The position numbers were made by a program, and so were the translations under genes. 64,000 bases of DNA from Ambrosia x helenae (lineage: Eukaryota; Streptophyta; Magnoliopsida; Asterales; Asteraceae), in assembly GCA_030844895.1 (NCBI GenBank), contig CM061231.1, positions 83,982,706-84,046,705 on the forward strand. Reading direction: 5' to 3'. This document shows, in pieces, positions 22,851 to 35,847 of the stretch (positions within the stretch are counted from its first letter, which is position 1; every line of letters starts with the position of its first letter). Under the pieces are notes generated by a model, which saw nothing but the letters and a program-made list of their open reading frames with translations, was not told the origin of the DNA and searched no databases.

Positions 22851-23047
22851 TCACACACACAATTTTATGATATACTGTATATAACATCAACTAATGAAAG
22901 AAAAAAAAAACTTTATTATATTTCAAATAAGCATATTCATAACAAAAACACTAAACATAAATTTATCCAACATAAACTCTTGTAACATTTAACAAAGAAA
23001 TTAAAAGAAATGAAATAAACAAGAATCATGAGTCATCATGCGTCCTC

Positions 23048-25827
23048 AATCCTCACGAACTACCTACAAATAAACCATCCATGTATAAGCATTAAGTTCC
23101 AGATTATTAAAATTATTCGTATCACAAGATTAATAAATACATACCGAGATGAAGGACAAGGCCATGCAATGGAGGCACCAATACAATCTTGAATTGTGGA
23201 AAATAACCCATATGGTCTCACCAACTTTTCATCTATTTTTATTGCTACTTGAACGTTTACCTCACACCATTCTGGTCCAATCTCTGTACCACCAACTAGC
23301 TCATTTGGGTCCAAGCTCTTCACCCATCCTCTTGCTACAATCTCGGTAGAGTTTAGAATGCTTTTGAGAACAACTTCATCTCCCACCTAGATTTTAGTTT
23401 TTAACAAACATATATCAAACTCTAGTCACAATAGTACAAGTAACATTTCACAAAAAAAAATAATAATAAAGATTTATATAGAAAAATACCCGTAAACTTG
23501 GAGGTCCATTAGTTGCAATAGGGAAATGTGGTGATGTAAGAGGTGGAACACTAGGACCATCCCTACACCCTTTAATCTCCGATACCTGGGCTTGTAGCCG
23601 GACCACTGTACTAGTAAGTTCTTCACATTTAGACTTCAATTGGATGTTTTCTCTACGACATGTTGAACGACTTGGTGTTACACCCCAAACATCAGAAGCA
23701 CGAACACCCAAACCATACATGACTACATCAACATTTCGATCTTTCCCCATTACTTTAGAAAAAAACATCATTTAGTCCAGGCTTATTGATCGAACCATCA
23801 GGAAGATTAGAACTAAGTTGTTGCATCTATGCCTGTATTAGATATAGTAACAAAAATAAGATATGTATTTTTAACAACATCAAGAACATAAAGAAAAGAT
23901 ATGTATATGAATATATAAGATATTACTTACAATTGCATTTGCAGCTTCCACATTTTTTGTAGTTCCATGTTTGGAGAAACATGCTTGAAACATTTTCAAT
24001 CGACATGGATCTTGTCCCAAAGATGCCTGTTTGAAGAAAAAGAAAATAAGTAGTAACAATGGATATCAACATGCTACATTAAGAATTGCACTATTTCATA
24101 CAATCACCTTTAGCTCTTCACGGACTCGAGCATAACTTTTTTTACCCGTAACTTGCACCATCTTCTTTTTTGACCGATTCGCCTTGTTTTTTTCACTTAC
24201 CATCTTCAATAGAAAAATAAAATATTATAATGAGAAATAAACTAATAGTAACATCCCAAATTTTGAGGATTTATATTTGAAGTGTAAGGCTATTTCATAC
24301 CTTAGACTTTGTTTTATTCCAATACTTCACAAATCTCCTCCATTGTTTTTTCTGAACTTGTTTTGGCCTAAAATTTATTTCTTCCTGAAGTGACAAAGAC
24401 GGATCATAGTAGCTTTCCTTAACTCTTGCCCTCCAGTTCTTGACCTTCTTCCCAAATGATTGCAATATCCAGCCTTCAGCATCTTCTGGAATATCAAATT
24501 TTGTCTAAAAATGGAACATGTCACATTAGAAAACAAATACTTTAGTCATTCATTAACAAACATATTTTTAATTATGTACCTTTTTGAAGTCGAGCAACGT
24601 TTGTTTTTTGGTGTCCTTAACATTATTCCATGGTTTATAAATCGAATAGTACTTTCCACTCCTTGAAAGGGTTCCCATGAAATGGGTTAGTTTACAAATT
24701 TTGTCACCAATAGGTTGTCCAACTTCATTAACTAAAATAGGAATTCTATCCCCTTTTTCTTGGGCCCAAACTTCTGGCATACGTGTAGGTCCTCTCACTC
24801 TTTTACGTACATTTTGAACTACAAAAAGGGAACATGATTTACAATGTACATGTATACATTAAAAATACTATATAAATTGAAAGGCAATATATTAAGTTTG
24901 TACGTTTTCTTAGTTTTATTATAGTTTCTTATATATTCATCATGTGTCACACAATATATGTATTGAGAAACAAAAAAAATGAAGCAATCAAGTAAATTAG
25001 ATAAACCTGCTTCATTTTCTGGTTGTAGAACTTCAAACTCTTCATCAACCAGTTCATCGATCTCATTTTCTAAACCATCCATGTGTTTATTTCCATCATC
25101 TTCAGCGGCATCTTGTTCTTAATTGATATATATAGTTACAAAAACAGTAAGCATTGAAAACAGTTAATTGAATCAAACTTAGTACTAATTGAATATCATA
25201 TATAAAATATTTGAAAAGAGAAAATATAGGTACCATGAAATATCATGTCACGCTCCCCGTGGTCATCATTGTTGTCGACTGCAAATAACTTTCTTTTAGC
25301 TACAATTGATCGCCCTCTCGTGTGGCCTTCGTCAGACTCTGGTACACTACTATTTATTGGCCTCCTTGTGTCAATCACTTGTCCCTTTTGCATATAAGAT
25401 TTTGCAGATGTTAGCACATGAGAGACATTTGGAGCAATAACTCGTTTCTGTGCTAAATAAGCATATCTGTTCATGGACTGCGGAGCAATGTATCTTGGAT
25501 GTTTCTGTAAGTCAAACGGTTAGAAAACAAACATAAAGACATTATATTATCCAAATTTGTTATTAGTACCTTTTTAGAGATATTTGTAGCAACTTCTTTT
25601 AAATAATCTTGCTCAATACCAACATCTTTCTCGCTGGTATCAATTGGTTTCTTTTTATTTTTCTTTGTTTTATCATGCTCTGCTAGACTTTTCAAAGACT
25701 TGGCAGTATTTTTCAGTTCCAGGGCTTATAATTTTTTTTCGTTCTCTAGAATATTCAACATTCTACTCTTTTCATAAGCATTCATATGTCTTAGAGGGCT
25801 TTGGCCTTGCATGCTTTTATCTTCCAT
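23048..25827 (-). pseudogene. CACTA TnpA-like gene (Transposase_24 / Ptta-En-Spm family), multi-exon
   Basis: Minus-strand exons lie at about 25573-25827, 25233-25505, 25010-25120, 24590-24820, 24300-24505, 24100-24205, 23930-24028, 23490-23820, 23147-23385 and a short last one near 23048. GT donors and AG acceptors are visible, for example a GTATGT donor at 23146. The protein has the family's RGPTRMPEVWA motif, a W-rich segment (NWRARVKESYYDP), KANRSKKK, the QACFSKHGTTKN motif and a C-terminal VGG..CEV region. It would bind the subterminal repeats and aid transposition in the nucleus. An in-frame TAA at 25738-25736 in the first exon marks decay. Confidence 0.8.
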
Positions 25828-27551
25828 TACTATTGTACACAACAAAGAAAAATTCTTATCAGATCAAGTTATCAAGACCTTTTGGATAAAGATGACTATA
25901 AAATAGCAAGGAAACAATCAGAACGTAGCAACACACACTTTGACCTAAAATAATTAAATAAGCGAGATATGCCTATTAAAAAAGATAAAAAAAATAAATA
26001 AAGAAAACATAACCAAGTCAAAAGGAGTAAATAAAACAGCTAATAAAGCGAAGTTTAGTTTTAAAATAAAAACAATAGATCACCAACATGTCAAAAAAAA
26101 CATGTCACTAGCGAAGTAGCACCATCCTGCGCCGCTACACCAATGATTTAACCTGTAATTTTACGACAATTCTGTTTGTTCAAATTATAATTCACATATG
26201 TTAGTATTATTTATAATACCCCAAAAGAAATAATACAATTAATACAAGCAGGTGATGGGCATTGCAAATTATGGTCATATAGTTAGAAGTACCCTCAAAC
26301 CAAATCAATTATTTATAACTGGTCCTATAATTAGTTTTGTAAATTGACAATAATTGCATCTTACGAACATGAATAAACTGATTAATACTAGTACTAGAAA
26401 GAACTAAGAAGAAAACATATGGATGAATAAACTAAGAACCCTATACAATTTACAACTTCAGATTAACTGGCGACTTGTCTTACAGCCCTAAACTAATTTT
26501 ACCGCACTTAAAAGACCGCCATTATGATGTTTATTTATAGTTTTAAACCAGGTTGAATCATTCGTACTCTATTTCTGTTATGGACACGGAATTTTGTGTA
26601 CTAGACCATTTTATCTATGAAGCAATGTCATAACCGTAGTCATGGCTTCATCTGCAATAGGTCAGCTTGTTCCAATGAAACATCTCGCGGGCCCGAAATA
26701 GGGAATTGTAGAAGTTACCTGAGATCATATTGGAATAGTGATGATGAATTGACACCGCCAAGGAATAAGTAAACAAACTCGAATCCATAGTCACCTAAAT
26801 CGTGGTTCGCTTCGGTACGGGAACACGGTTTGGGTACGCGGTTCGCTAGGCTCGACGAATTCGGTATGGAGGGGGGTAGGTTCATTTCGGCACGTACCGG
26901 TACGATCCGTACGGTTTTCCGTATAGTCCGGTTAGATGTACCCGATATAAATTTTAATGATATTCACCACTAAGGGATGTTGTTATAATTTTGTTTATAT
27001 ATACGTTTGTTTCTGCAACAAAGTCACAAAAATCATTTAAATGATGTTGTTTCTGATCATACTAAAATATGCACGAATACTTGCACTAGTAAAACAAAAT
27101 GAATGACCTTTATTTTCCTAACAATTCAGCAATCCAGCCACTTGCAGTAGAGTCTGTCAGACTCCCTGTCAGACTCCTTCAATTCGTGTTTTTTGTTCTA
27201 AAAAATCGATTTCTCTATCATATGGCACACGTGAATTGCTGATGTTTGGATCGCCGTACCATACTCGATCGGAATGGTGGCGAATTCCGATCCCGTACAA
27301 AACGATACAATATGAAAATCGTGGGATCTTCAACGATTTATGTGACTATGCTCGAATCTCAAATATTACATATATCCTACTTATTTGTTCCCAGCTTCAA
27401 CCCCTAAATCATACTAAAGCATACTTCTCTGTGTTTCCATTAAAGTACCCTTGTTTCAACTTCTTGAACGCGTGAGAAGTAAGCAAACTTTCCGACCCAG
27501 CTTGATGACAAACACCAATCCATTCAGTTAGAATACTAACCGGTATACAAA

Positions 27552-27790
27552 CATAAATGGGTCCGTAATGCAACAAAAAATTGTGTAAAAACTGCTATCA
27601 AATGGGTCAATAATGCAGTAAAAAATGTACCAAAAAATGTGTCAAAACTGCCGTAAAATGGGTCAAGAATGCAGCCGAAAATGCAACCAAATGATGTGCC
27701 AAAATTGCCATCAAATGGGTCGAGAATGCAGCCAAAAATTTGTAAAAACTACCATCTAATGGGTCAATAATGCAGTAAAAAAGCAGCAAA
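27552..27790. repeat. Degenerate minisatellite with GGGTCAATAATGCAG units
   Basis: Five units, each starting GGGTC(A/C/G)..AATGCA and ending ..CATC(A/T)AAT, follow each other with variable length (about 45-57 bp). The unit bodies are rich in AAAATG words. No function is evident. Confidence 0.7.
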
Positions 27791-29747
27791 AATGTGTTTA
27801 ATATGGGTTGATGACAACATATACCTGTTAATTGGGTTGAATTATTGAACCAACTTAAAATTTACAGTTCAAGTCATAAGTCTTAACAAAAAAAAATTGA
27901 TTTACTTTTTAACACAATGCTGACCATGCTTTTGTAGGTTCATGAGGTCTTTTTAATTATTGTTACTCACATTGCTAATGTATTCATTTACAACTCTACA
28001 CAACCAATCGACTATAACAACCCAGTTCAACCAATGGCCATTTTCATATCTAACAATCTAATTTTGCAATTGAACCCTATATATACCAGTTTTAAAATCA
28101 ATATAAGAATTCCATAAACCTAATTACAATGATTAATATTCATATACAAAATCAAGCAAATGACACAAGAGTACAAATGACATACCAGTACGGGATAATT
28201 GATATGACACGAAGGCGCAAACCCTAACAGGAATCCTGAATGACAGTTGATAAACGATGGTGGGAGCGGTGAATAAGGGCAAAGGGGAAAAGAGGAATCA
28301 ATGGGAGTTGATAACTGCAAGTCTGTAACCAAGGAATGTTAATAGGGTTAGTAATTATTTAGTGGCGGGAATATGAATTTTAGAGGTGGAAAATGATGGT
28401 GGGAGCAGGAATATGAACACTAAAAATACAATTACATTAACTTTTATTATTTTTTGGTGATAATAATTTATTTTCATGTTATAAGTAAGTTTTAAATCTA
28501 CATAAATCAATTAGTTATAAACATGTAACTAGGAATGAGCAAACGGTACTAGCTATTAGTATCGGTATCAAATTTCTCGTACCGAATTATTTAATTTCAG
28601 TACAAATTCGATACCAATTTTTTGGCATTTTCGATAGTGGTATTGGTTTGATTGGATGTCGGTATTTAAGCGATGTTACTTATAGATACTGGTACTGTGT
28701 CGTACCATACCGAGCATTTCTAGTATTTGTACCGATGCCTAATTTGGGTGATTTTCATGTTGGTACTGTGGGGATCGAGCTCATCCTTACATATGAATCA
28801 ACTATTGAGAAACCGAAAATTGAAACATTACAACACATACATGGGTTATTTAATCTAATCTACCAAACACAAATCCGAAAATTTAGACATATTCTTGAAC
28901 CAAAAGGACATACTTTTAATATCAAAGAAAATACACCTCCCGGACTCCGCCTTGTGTTGAAATGTCTTTTCGTTTCAAGAGATCCATAAACACCAACAAG
29001 AAGTAACAATAATGCCATGTATTATCATTTTCCTCCATTTATTGTTAGGCGCCTCTTTATATATCTCAAGAAGATCTCGAACACTATAAGCATAAATGCG
29101 GCCTAAACCGCACAAAGTCGCAATACTCCACTGATTTGACACCCAGTCGCACATCGAACACATTATCGGGTCTACCTGAATATTCCGCTTGATTAGTTCC
29201 GACTTATTATTATCAAACTTATATATATTGGCTGGCGTTAAATCTTAAAAAAAGGTTAGACTGTATTATATCATAATTGGTTGTAATAGATCATGCATGT
29301 CATGAATCATAATAGCTCTTAATGGAGCAGTTATAGTAAGTCAAATTATGTAGTAAAGGGCGATAACATGTCATACATGTTTTAATGGCCATCATTGGCT
29401 CTAGTTGGCCATAACTCAAACCACTTTATTTTTAGATGGTCAAATCACCCAATTAGGCATTTGCCTTTGATACCAAAGTCAAGATTATGAATCCAGTGGT
29501 TAACATATTACTGCCAAGTTGAATCGATGTCACAGGCGTTTGATCACCCAATTTGAACCACTTAACCGCGAGTATCCCTAGTGGACCACCAATGACCCAG
29601 GTGACCTTATTTATCCTAATTAACCAATAACAAACCTTACGAACCATAATTGACCAATAATGATCTGAATAAGTTACTCGCGTTCGAGCCGAGCTTTTAT
29701 GTATGCGATTTTGTCCTTTTAACATATTCAAATTTAATTAATAATAT

Positions 29748-29935
29748 TGGTGAGCCGAGCTCGTGTTGAGTTTTTGCTCGTTTAAGCTATTGAAGCAAGC
29801 TCGAGTCGAGCTTATAGGTCATTTAAAATTATTTTTGAATTACCTCGAGTCGAGACAAGCCGGGCTCTTAGATTTTACTTTCTAGCCGAGCTCAATCTCT
29901 AAATAGTAGGCTCGACTCGTTTACACCCCTTAGTC
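29748..29935. repeat. CTCGAG-rich segment ending in a GTTTACACCCCTTA terminus
   Basis: The segment has repeated GAGCCGAGC / CTCGAGTCGAGC words and ends in CTCGTTTACACCCCTTA. This style is common at the termini of small non-autonomous plant DNA transposons. I could not find the matching opposite end, so the assignment is weak. Confidence 0.35.
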
Positions 29936-31682
29936 AATGAATTTTATGAATAATATAATACTATATAATAAATTTTACCGGTAAAAAAGGATACAAACTC
30001 CCCAATTTCATCCCTAAAATTGAGAGCTAATAACCCATCAGTCATCCCTAACATCTATCCAAACCCTGCCATCAATCGAGTGATACAGACGCAATCCAGG
30101 TTACCACCATCGATCCAATTCACCATTAGTTTTGATTGGTATGGATTAGTTTCAAAAAACACACAGATACAATTATTCATCTTTTCTTCATGTTTTGTGT
30201 CTTCAGGTATTAACTTTTCATCATCTGAAAAGATAGAGAGATGAAAAGGTTAATAGATGATATTAGCAACAAGGCAGGTAGTTCAGTAAATTTTTATATG
30301 TACCGTTAAAGGTACTAGCTTTCTTCTTTACTGGAGATTACGTGTCTTCTGTGCTGAATGCATCAAGAACAGAGACAGGGCTGGGTTGTTCCGTTGTATG
30401 TTTGGCACGGTCGGCTATACACTTAGTTTCAGTCATTTAGCTGGTGACTGATATAACGCTAGCTATTGGTGATGATAAATGGTCTAAGTTAGAGAAAATA
30501 TCTTAATTTAGTTTTTAGCATATCAAACTCTGTACATAAGTACTATTTCTCTACTGATTGAGTTTCAAAGTCAGAATTAAGCCTGTGTTTGTTGTTTAAT
30601 ACTTTAATATATATAGTTAGATGATAATAAGGCTGCTGAAACAGTGGTTTTGAACTTTAAAGTTCAGTTGGAGATAAAAACAATATGAACATGTGTTGTG
30701 GCTGTTTGTTGAGCGCTTAGATTAACGCCTAGTCAAGTAAGTTGCATTACGCCGAGGGCAAGACAGGAACCTCTTAAGTACAGTTTAAAACAGGGTGGTT
30801 GGGTTAACTAAAACACTTATTACACAAAACTTTCATACTTAAACTTTTTTGCTCAACAGTAGGGTAAACAAACTATATATCAAGTTACACAAAACACATT
30901 TTTTCCTGATTTAATTGGTTTTTTTGGGGCTATTTTGTAATAGTTTAAAGACGTTTGGTTTTTTTTTTCTTTTTGTTGTTCTGTTGCTGTTTAGGAGATG
31001 TTGTTTTGCTGCTGGTGCCTGGTTTGTTGATGTTCTGCTGCTATTTTGATGTTGATATGTTGTTTCATGTTTAGGAGATGGTTTTTTTTTCCTGTTTGAT
31101 GTTGATTTGTTGTTGTGTTTTAGCAAGTTTAGAGTGTATGGGTGACAATGAGGCAACTACTACAATACTAAATATAAACAGCCCCTCGACTAAGTATAAA
31201 CTAGCTTTCAAAGATGAAGCAATTACTAATATTAATTCCATGTCTCCATGTTTTCGAGCCCTGCACGTATGATGTAATTGAGTCGTTCTCAAAACACCTC
31301 CAATACAGTTCTTGTGCTTCAAACATTAGAGATATTTTCTTTGACTTTGTGGTCAAACTTGTTATTTGAGTAAACTGTTAAGGATTTGTTAGAACATAGA
31401 ATTTAATATATTGTAATAGGGGTGCGCACAATTAACACTACTTATTCTTCCTGATCCAGTGACCAATTCGAGAATACAATATGTTTTGAATGTTGTAAAA
31501 GGCATATTTCCTTGATTATCGTTGTTCTATGTTATTATCCAGTGATATCCATTGGCTTTGTGACGCTTTCTAGTAAATTGTGAAGGTATAAAAAAATTTG
31601 GATAGTCAGATAAAGAAAGTGAACGGGTTATGGGAACAATTATAGCTGAATAAGTTTATTATTGTTTCTTTAATCCAGGTTT

Positions 31683-32528
31683 ATGACGGATATGAGTTGG
31701 ATGTCTTTACCAAGAGCTACCACTGAATATGAAAAAGGTCTTAACGAATTTCTTGATTTTATCTTTTCTACTGAGGGTAAAAATGGTCAAATATCATGTC
31801 CTTTTATTGATTGCGGAAATCAAATATGGGTTGATCGGGAGGAGGCTAGAACGCATCTGCAATGTGTCGGGTTTATCAAAGGCTACGAAATTGCACCTTT
31901 GATTTCCAAACCATGTGATACTCCTATGTTGGATGCTGAAGATGACATGCAAGGGTTGGTTCATGATGCCTTCCATGGGTTTGGTGATAACATACATGAA
32001 AATGAAATAGGAACACAAAATGAATGTTCAAGTATGCCAAACACAAATGCAAAAAAGTTTTATAAAGTGTTGGAAGATGCAAAGAAAGAACTATATCCGT
32101 GGTGTAAAAAGTTCTCGGTTCTTTCATTTATCATTAGATTATTTCACAGTAGGTGTATTGGGAAATGTAATGACAAGGGTTTCAGCATGATGCTTGATAC
32201 ACTGAGGGAAGCCTTCCCAGATGCTTCTATACCGAAGTCATTGTATGACCTAAGGAACATAATAAGAGAGCTAGGACTTGGTTATGAGTGATGCATGTCC
32301 TAATGATTGTATGCTGCACTGGAAAGAAAACAGTAAGAAAACAGAATGTGATGTATGTCATACATCAAGGTATAAAGCAAGTGAAAATGATTATGACGAT
32401 GAGTCAACCATACCTGATACAAATAAGAAGACTAAGAAGATTGGAGCAAAGGTTTTGCGTCATTTTCGGCTCATACCATGGTTGCAAAGGTTGTTTATGT
32501 CATCTAAAACTGCTGCCTCCATGAGATG
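31683..32528 (+). pseudogene. CACTA tnp2-type transposase, N-terminal part
   Basis: The first piece (31683-32291) has the transposase-associated domain: an opening 'SWMSLPR' type motif, a Cys-rich CPFIDCGNQ segment and a His in THLQCVGF. The tnp2 domain follows in another frame from about 32290: DACPNDCMLHWK, CDVCHTSRYK and VLRHFRLIP motifs. A frameshift near 32290 breaks the gene, and the LINE at 32531 cuts it after the MRW motif. Intact proteins of this family are several hundred residues longer and cut the CACTA ends. The gene diverges from the TnpA-like gene. Confidence 0.85.
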
Positions 32529-32530
32529 GC

Positions 32531-33207
32531 AAACAACACCCAACCCCATAAAATCCAGACCCCATAACAAACCTAGAAACAAAGACTCAACCCTATGCTA
32601 AACACAAGAAACAGGTTTAGAAAGAAAATCAATAAAATGAAGGTTTTCCATCTTTGCCTGGTACTAGAAATTATAAAACATTTAGGGTGGAAATAAATGT
32701 CCTATTAACAAAGACAGAGTCCATCCTTATCTCTCCAAGGTTGATGCTCCCCATGAGCTCAAAAATACCTATCCACCAATCATCACACGCAGAACTAGGT
32801 TCAATTTCAAGATATAAAATAGAACCCAGCAGAGCAGAGTCCAACAAGACCATACCAAGGACAGAACAGGAACAAAAGGAAGGCATTTCAGCCCAGATCA
32901 CTACCCAAACGTTATAAGCACACCTTATGTCAGCAATTTCCCAATAATAATACCCACCCCTACCTTTAGGCAAATGCCTAGACACAAACATAGTTATAGA
33001 CCAACAAGAAACCAGGCTCAACAAAATACCACAAAGGTACAAGGGTTCTTGATCAGTGAACAGATCTAAAAACATAAAACTAGGGGAGGAGATTAATGTC
33101 CTATGATCACTGATCAATTCCAGCCTTATCACTCCATTGTTAATGCTTTCTCCAAGCCACAAAAATCCTAACCACCAATCAGTAGTAGCAGAATTGGACC
33201 ACTCTTC
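32531..33207 (-). repeat. LINE 3' region, last repeat units
   Basis: Minus-strand continuation of the 399-bp repeat found at 38886-39907. The open frame runs across the gypsy insertion and on to about 32671 without a stop. The last unit diverges strongly. The terminal 130 bp (32531-32660) are unique 3' UTR sequence bordering tnp2. Confidence 0.75.
33203..33207. repeat. Target site duplication, left copy (gag-less gypsy element)
   Basis: TCTTC directly before the left LTR, identical to 38886-38890 after the right LTR. A perfect 5-bp match confirms both borders and a fairly recent insertion into the LINE. Confidence 0.95.
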
Positions 33208-35141
33208 TGTCACACCCCAACTGATGGCGGAATACATCGGGGCAAGACTTAGTGGTAGATTGTTCAAAGACTTCATGACACTAGATTTTGTGACAATATA
33301 GTTTAAAGATAGAATTTCATTTATTGTCTAAAAATAGAAATACAAGTAGTTCAAATAACGAAAAATACAATAACAAGAATATGATAACTTAAACTAGAGT
33401 GAGTTTCTTTGTCCAATCCTAATTAGTTTTCTTGAATGTCCTGCAATAAATATTTCCTGCAACATGTATAAAATATCCGTCAACACATAAAGCATTGGTG
33501 AGCATACTAGTTTTGACATACATACATAGTATAATAAAGTTTTGCTTATAGGCATATGCACGAGAACCATACAAACGACGACTAGCCACGAAGAATTTTG
33601 CTTAACATGACCCATGTAGGGGGCGGATAGCCAATCCTATAGCGCTATACATGCAAGGTGGGTTGTCAACTATATGAACATTTGTATGTTAGAGTAAATA
33701 ATTCTACATAGCATAGCGTACAAGCATATAATAGACTTTAGATTGCGCATGATAGAATTTAGAATATGATAGAGTTTAGACTAAGCATAATAGATTGTAG
33801 AGTTTAAAATCGTTTGAGTTTTGATAGTGATACATGTTGAGCCCCAAAGAATAAAGGATAAAGGGGGGACAAGTATGAACTCACCTTTAGGTGCGTTTGA
33901 TAGAGTTCCAAAAAGTAAGTCTTGGAAGATTAAGCTTTAGCTCCGATTAACTAGAATTAAAAAGGAAGGCGTTTTAGGTTCAAGAGTTGGATTAATGGAT
34001 TCAAGAGAGTCAAGCAAGCCTTTTAGGCGAACCAAGACACAAACCACCATGAAGGTGATTCAGATGGTCATAAGAGTCAAGCAAGCCTTTTAGGCGAACC
34101 AAAACACAAACCACCATAAAGGTGATTCGGATGGTCATGAGAGTCAAGTATTGGTAAGGTAGGGATGTATCCACAAACCTTCCAAGTTATTAGATTAGTA
34201 GAGTTTTGAAAGTATATATTTTAGTATTTACATAATATAACTATAGGGTTAAAGTAGTGTATGGTGACTTAGTTTGGAAGAGCCTTGGCTTTCCTTTGTC
34301 AACCATTAACCATAGCACAAGTCCATTAAGTTGTTGGTGAACTTGGTTGGTATCACTTCAACTAACCTTCTAGTACATAAAAACAATAGAAGATGAACCA
34401 CCTTTGAGGCCTCATTTTGGTGTCCTACTCATATTTATTTGCCATAGCAAACAAGAGCAAGGTCCTAGAGGTTTCCCCAAGGGGTTAGAAGAAGAGGAGA
34501 AATGAAGAAAGAAAAGGGAAGTGAGAGTTTAAAATGAGAAAACTCACTTAGAAGTGGGCTTCCATCACTTAGGATTTCTTGAAGAATTTAGATGTTTAGA
34601 GAGGATTTAAGATTGAGCAAGTGATTAAGGTGTAGGGAGGGGTTGTATTTATAGACGGGTTAAGGTGGTTGGGTATTAAATGGAGTTAATAGAGTGGTTA
34701 GGAGGTGATTAGGTGAAGGTTAAACTTGATTATTATGGAATGACCATATTTATTTATGCTGTTATATGTCTTCGTTTCAAAAGAAAAAAAGGAAACGAAA
34801 AAAAATAATAAGAAGAAGAACGAAAACTTGAAATGTTATGTTTGTTGTTTCACTTATTTGTGACTTTACCAAAGTCAACGACTAGTTAGTGCTTTTACTT
34901 TTTTTTTTTTACTTATAATAAATGTATATATGTTTTTAAAAAAATAAATATATATTAATATCTTAACTTAATGAGTATCTAGTTATAACGCCTAAATTGA
35001 TTAAGATAAATTATAATGACGACTCGTCATGAATTGGTAGAAGTAATATACTAGAAGCGGATAAAGGCGAACTTGAAATTTAATAAATATAGAATTTAAA
35101 GTATATGTAAAAGTGACAAAAAAAAATTACGCGATGTTACA
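33208..35141 (-). repeat. 3' LTR of the gag-less element
   Basis: A 1,934-bp LTR; plus-strand ends are TGTCACACC and GATGTTACA. It differs from 36959-38885 at roughly a dozen sites and in two A/T-run lengths. It contains the 67-bp tandem repeat at 34006-34144. Confidence 0.93.
34006..34144. repeat. 67-bp tandem repeat inside the LTR
   Basis: Two full units of 67 bp plus a few bases of a third, each starting AGAGTCAAG and ending in GGTGATTC(A/G)GATGGTCAT. It is present in both LTRs (again at about 37757-37895), so it predates this insertion. Confidence 0.85.
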
Positions 35142-35157
35142 GTCTCCCCTACTTTAG
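35142..35157 (-). promoter_or_regulatory. Polypurine tract of the gag-less element
   Basis: The minus strand reads TAAAGTAGGGGAGAC directly inside the 3' LTR. The gag-only element has nearly the same tract at the same place (59765-59780), which supports common descent. Confidence 0.75.
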
Positions 35158-35802
35158 GAAATTTCGTCTCGAAATTTAAATAAGAGTCAACCTTTTGAAA
35201 AATAGGTAAGTGGTTTGATATGAGAACAAAGCTTGTTAGTTTATTACGTTTAAAGCGAATACGGTATCTACTCACTTGTGCGATATTTATGCTCGTAAGA
35301 GAAGTACTTTTAAAATTTTACCCAAGGTTGTACATAGAAATTTGAGAATCTAACCGACATAAGCATTTTGTAAATAGTGAAATACGGGGTACGTATAAAT
35401 AGGTTTGTATATGGAGTTGATGCAGCAAGTTTTGGAAAAGTAAGTAAATATACAGTATAACATATATGAAATAGTAAAAAAAGTCATGTGACGGTAGGTA
35501 AGTATACTGTGTATAAGAAATAGTAAGAATTTTAGGAAAGTAAGTATTTATACGGTTTGAAATAGTGAAAATTGAAGGTAGGTAAGTATATTTGTATAAC
35601 ATATAGAAATTTTGGGAAAATAAGTATTTATACGGTATATCATATATGAAATAGTAGAATTTGTTGGCTTGTAAAATAGGTGTCTTTAGGTAATTGGGGG
35701 GAATAGAAAAAAAAAATGTGAGCATAATAAGTGACTAGATGTGGGAATGAGTAGTTTTTAGTAAAAGATATTTGGTTTGCATAAGGTCGAAAATTTTACC
35801 AG

Positions 35803-35847
<45 letters not shown>

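Larger units (their letters stand above)
25828..31682. other. CACTA central spacer with degenerate repeats, no gene seen
   Basis: This 5.9-kb stretch separates the two divergent transposon genes and would hold their promoters. I see no protein domain in it. It carries patches unlike the surroundings: a GGTACGG-rich segment (about 26800-26945 and again 28525-28770), a minisatellite at 27552-27790, a CTCGAG-rich segment at 29748-29935 and a (TTG)-rich patch at 30960-31130. Some of these may be small inserted elements. The stretch ends with a splice-acceptor-like site just before the tnp2 ATG. Confidence 0.5.
22316..32530 (+). mobile_element. CACTA (En/Spm) DNA transposon, left part
   Basis: The left end begins CACTACAACAAAAATG, the standard CACTA terminus, preceded by a possible 3-bp target site tct (22313-22315). 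It is followed by subterminal repeats, a TnpA-like gene on the minus strand and the start of a tnp2 transposase gene on the plus strand. The transposon runs at least to 32530, where a LINE interrupts tnp2; the rest and the right terminus must lie beyond the window. Stops and a frameshift in both genes show it is inactive. Confidence 0.85.

Noticed and set aside
27552..27790. CRISPR-like array
   Set aside because: Units are degenerate, of variable length and without unique spacers between constant repeats; this is plant nuclear DNA and a minisatellite explains it.
33394..33615. Frame of 73 codons repeated at 37145-37366
   Set aside because: It lies inside an LTR and recurs only because LTRs are duplicated; no domain or upstream gene context.
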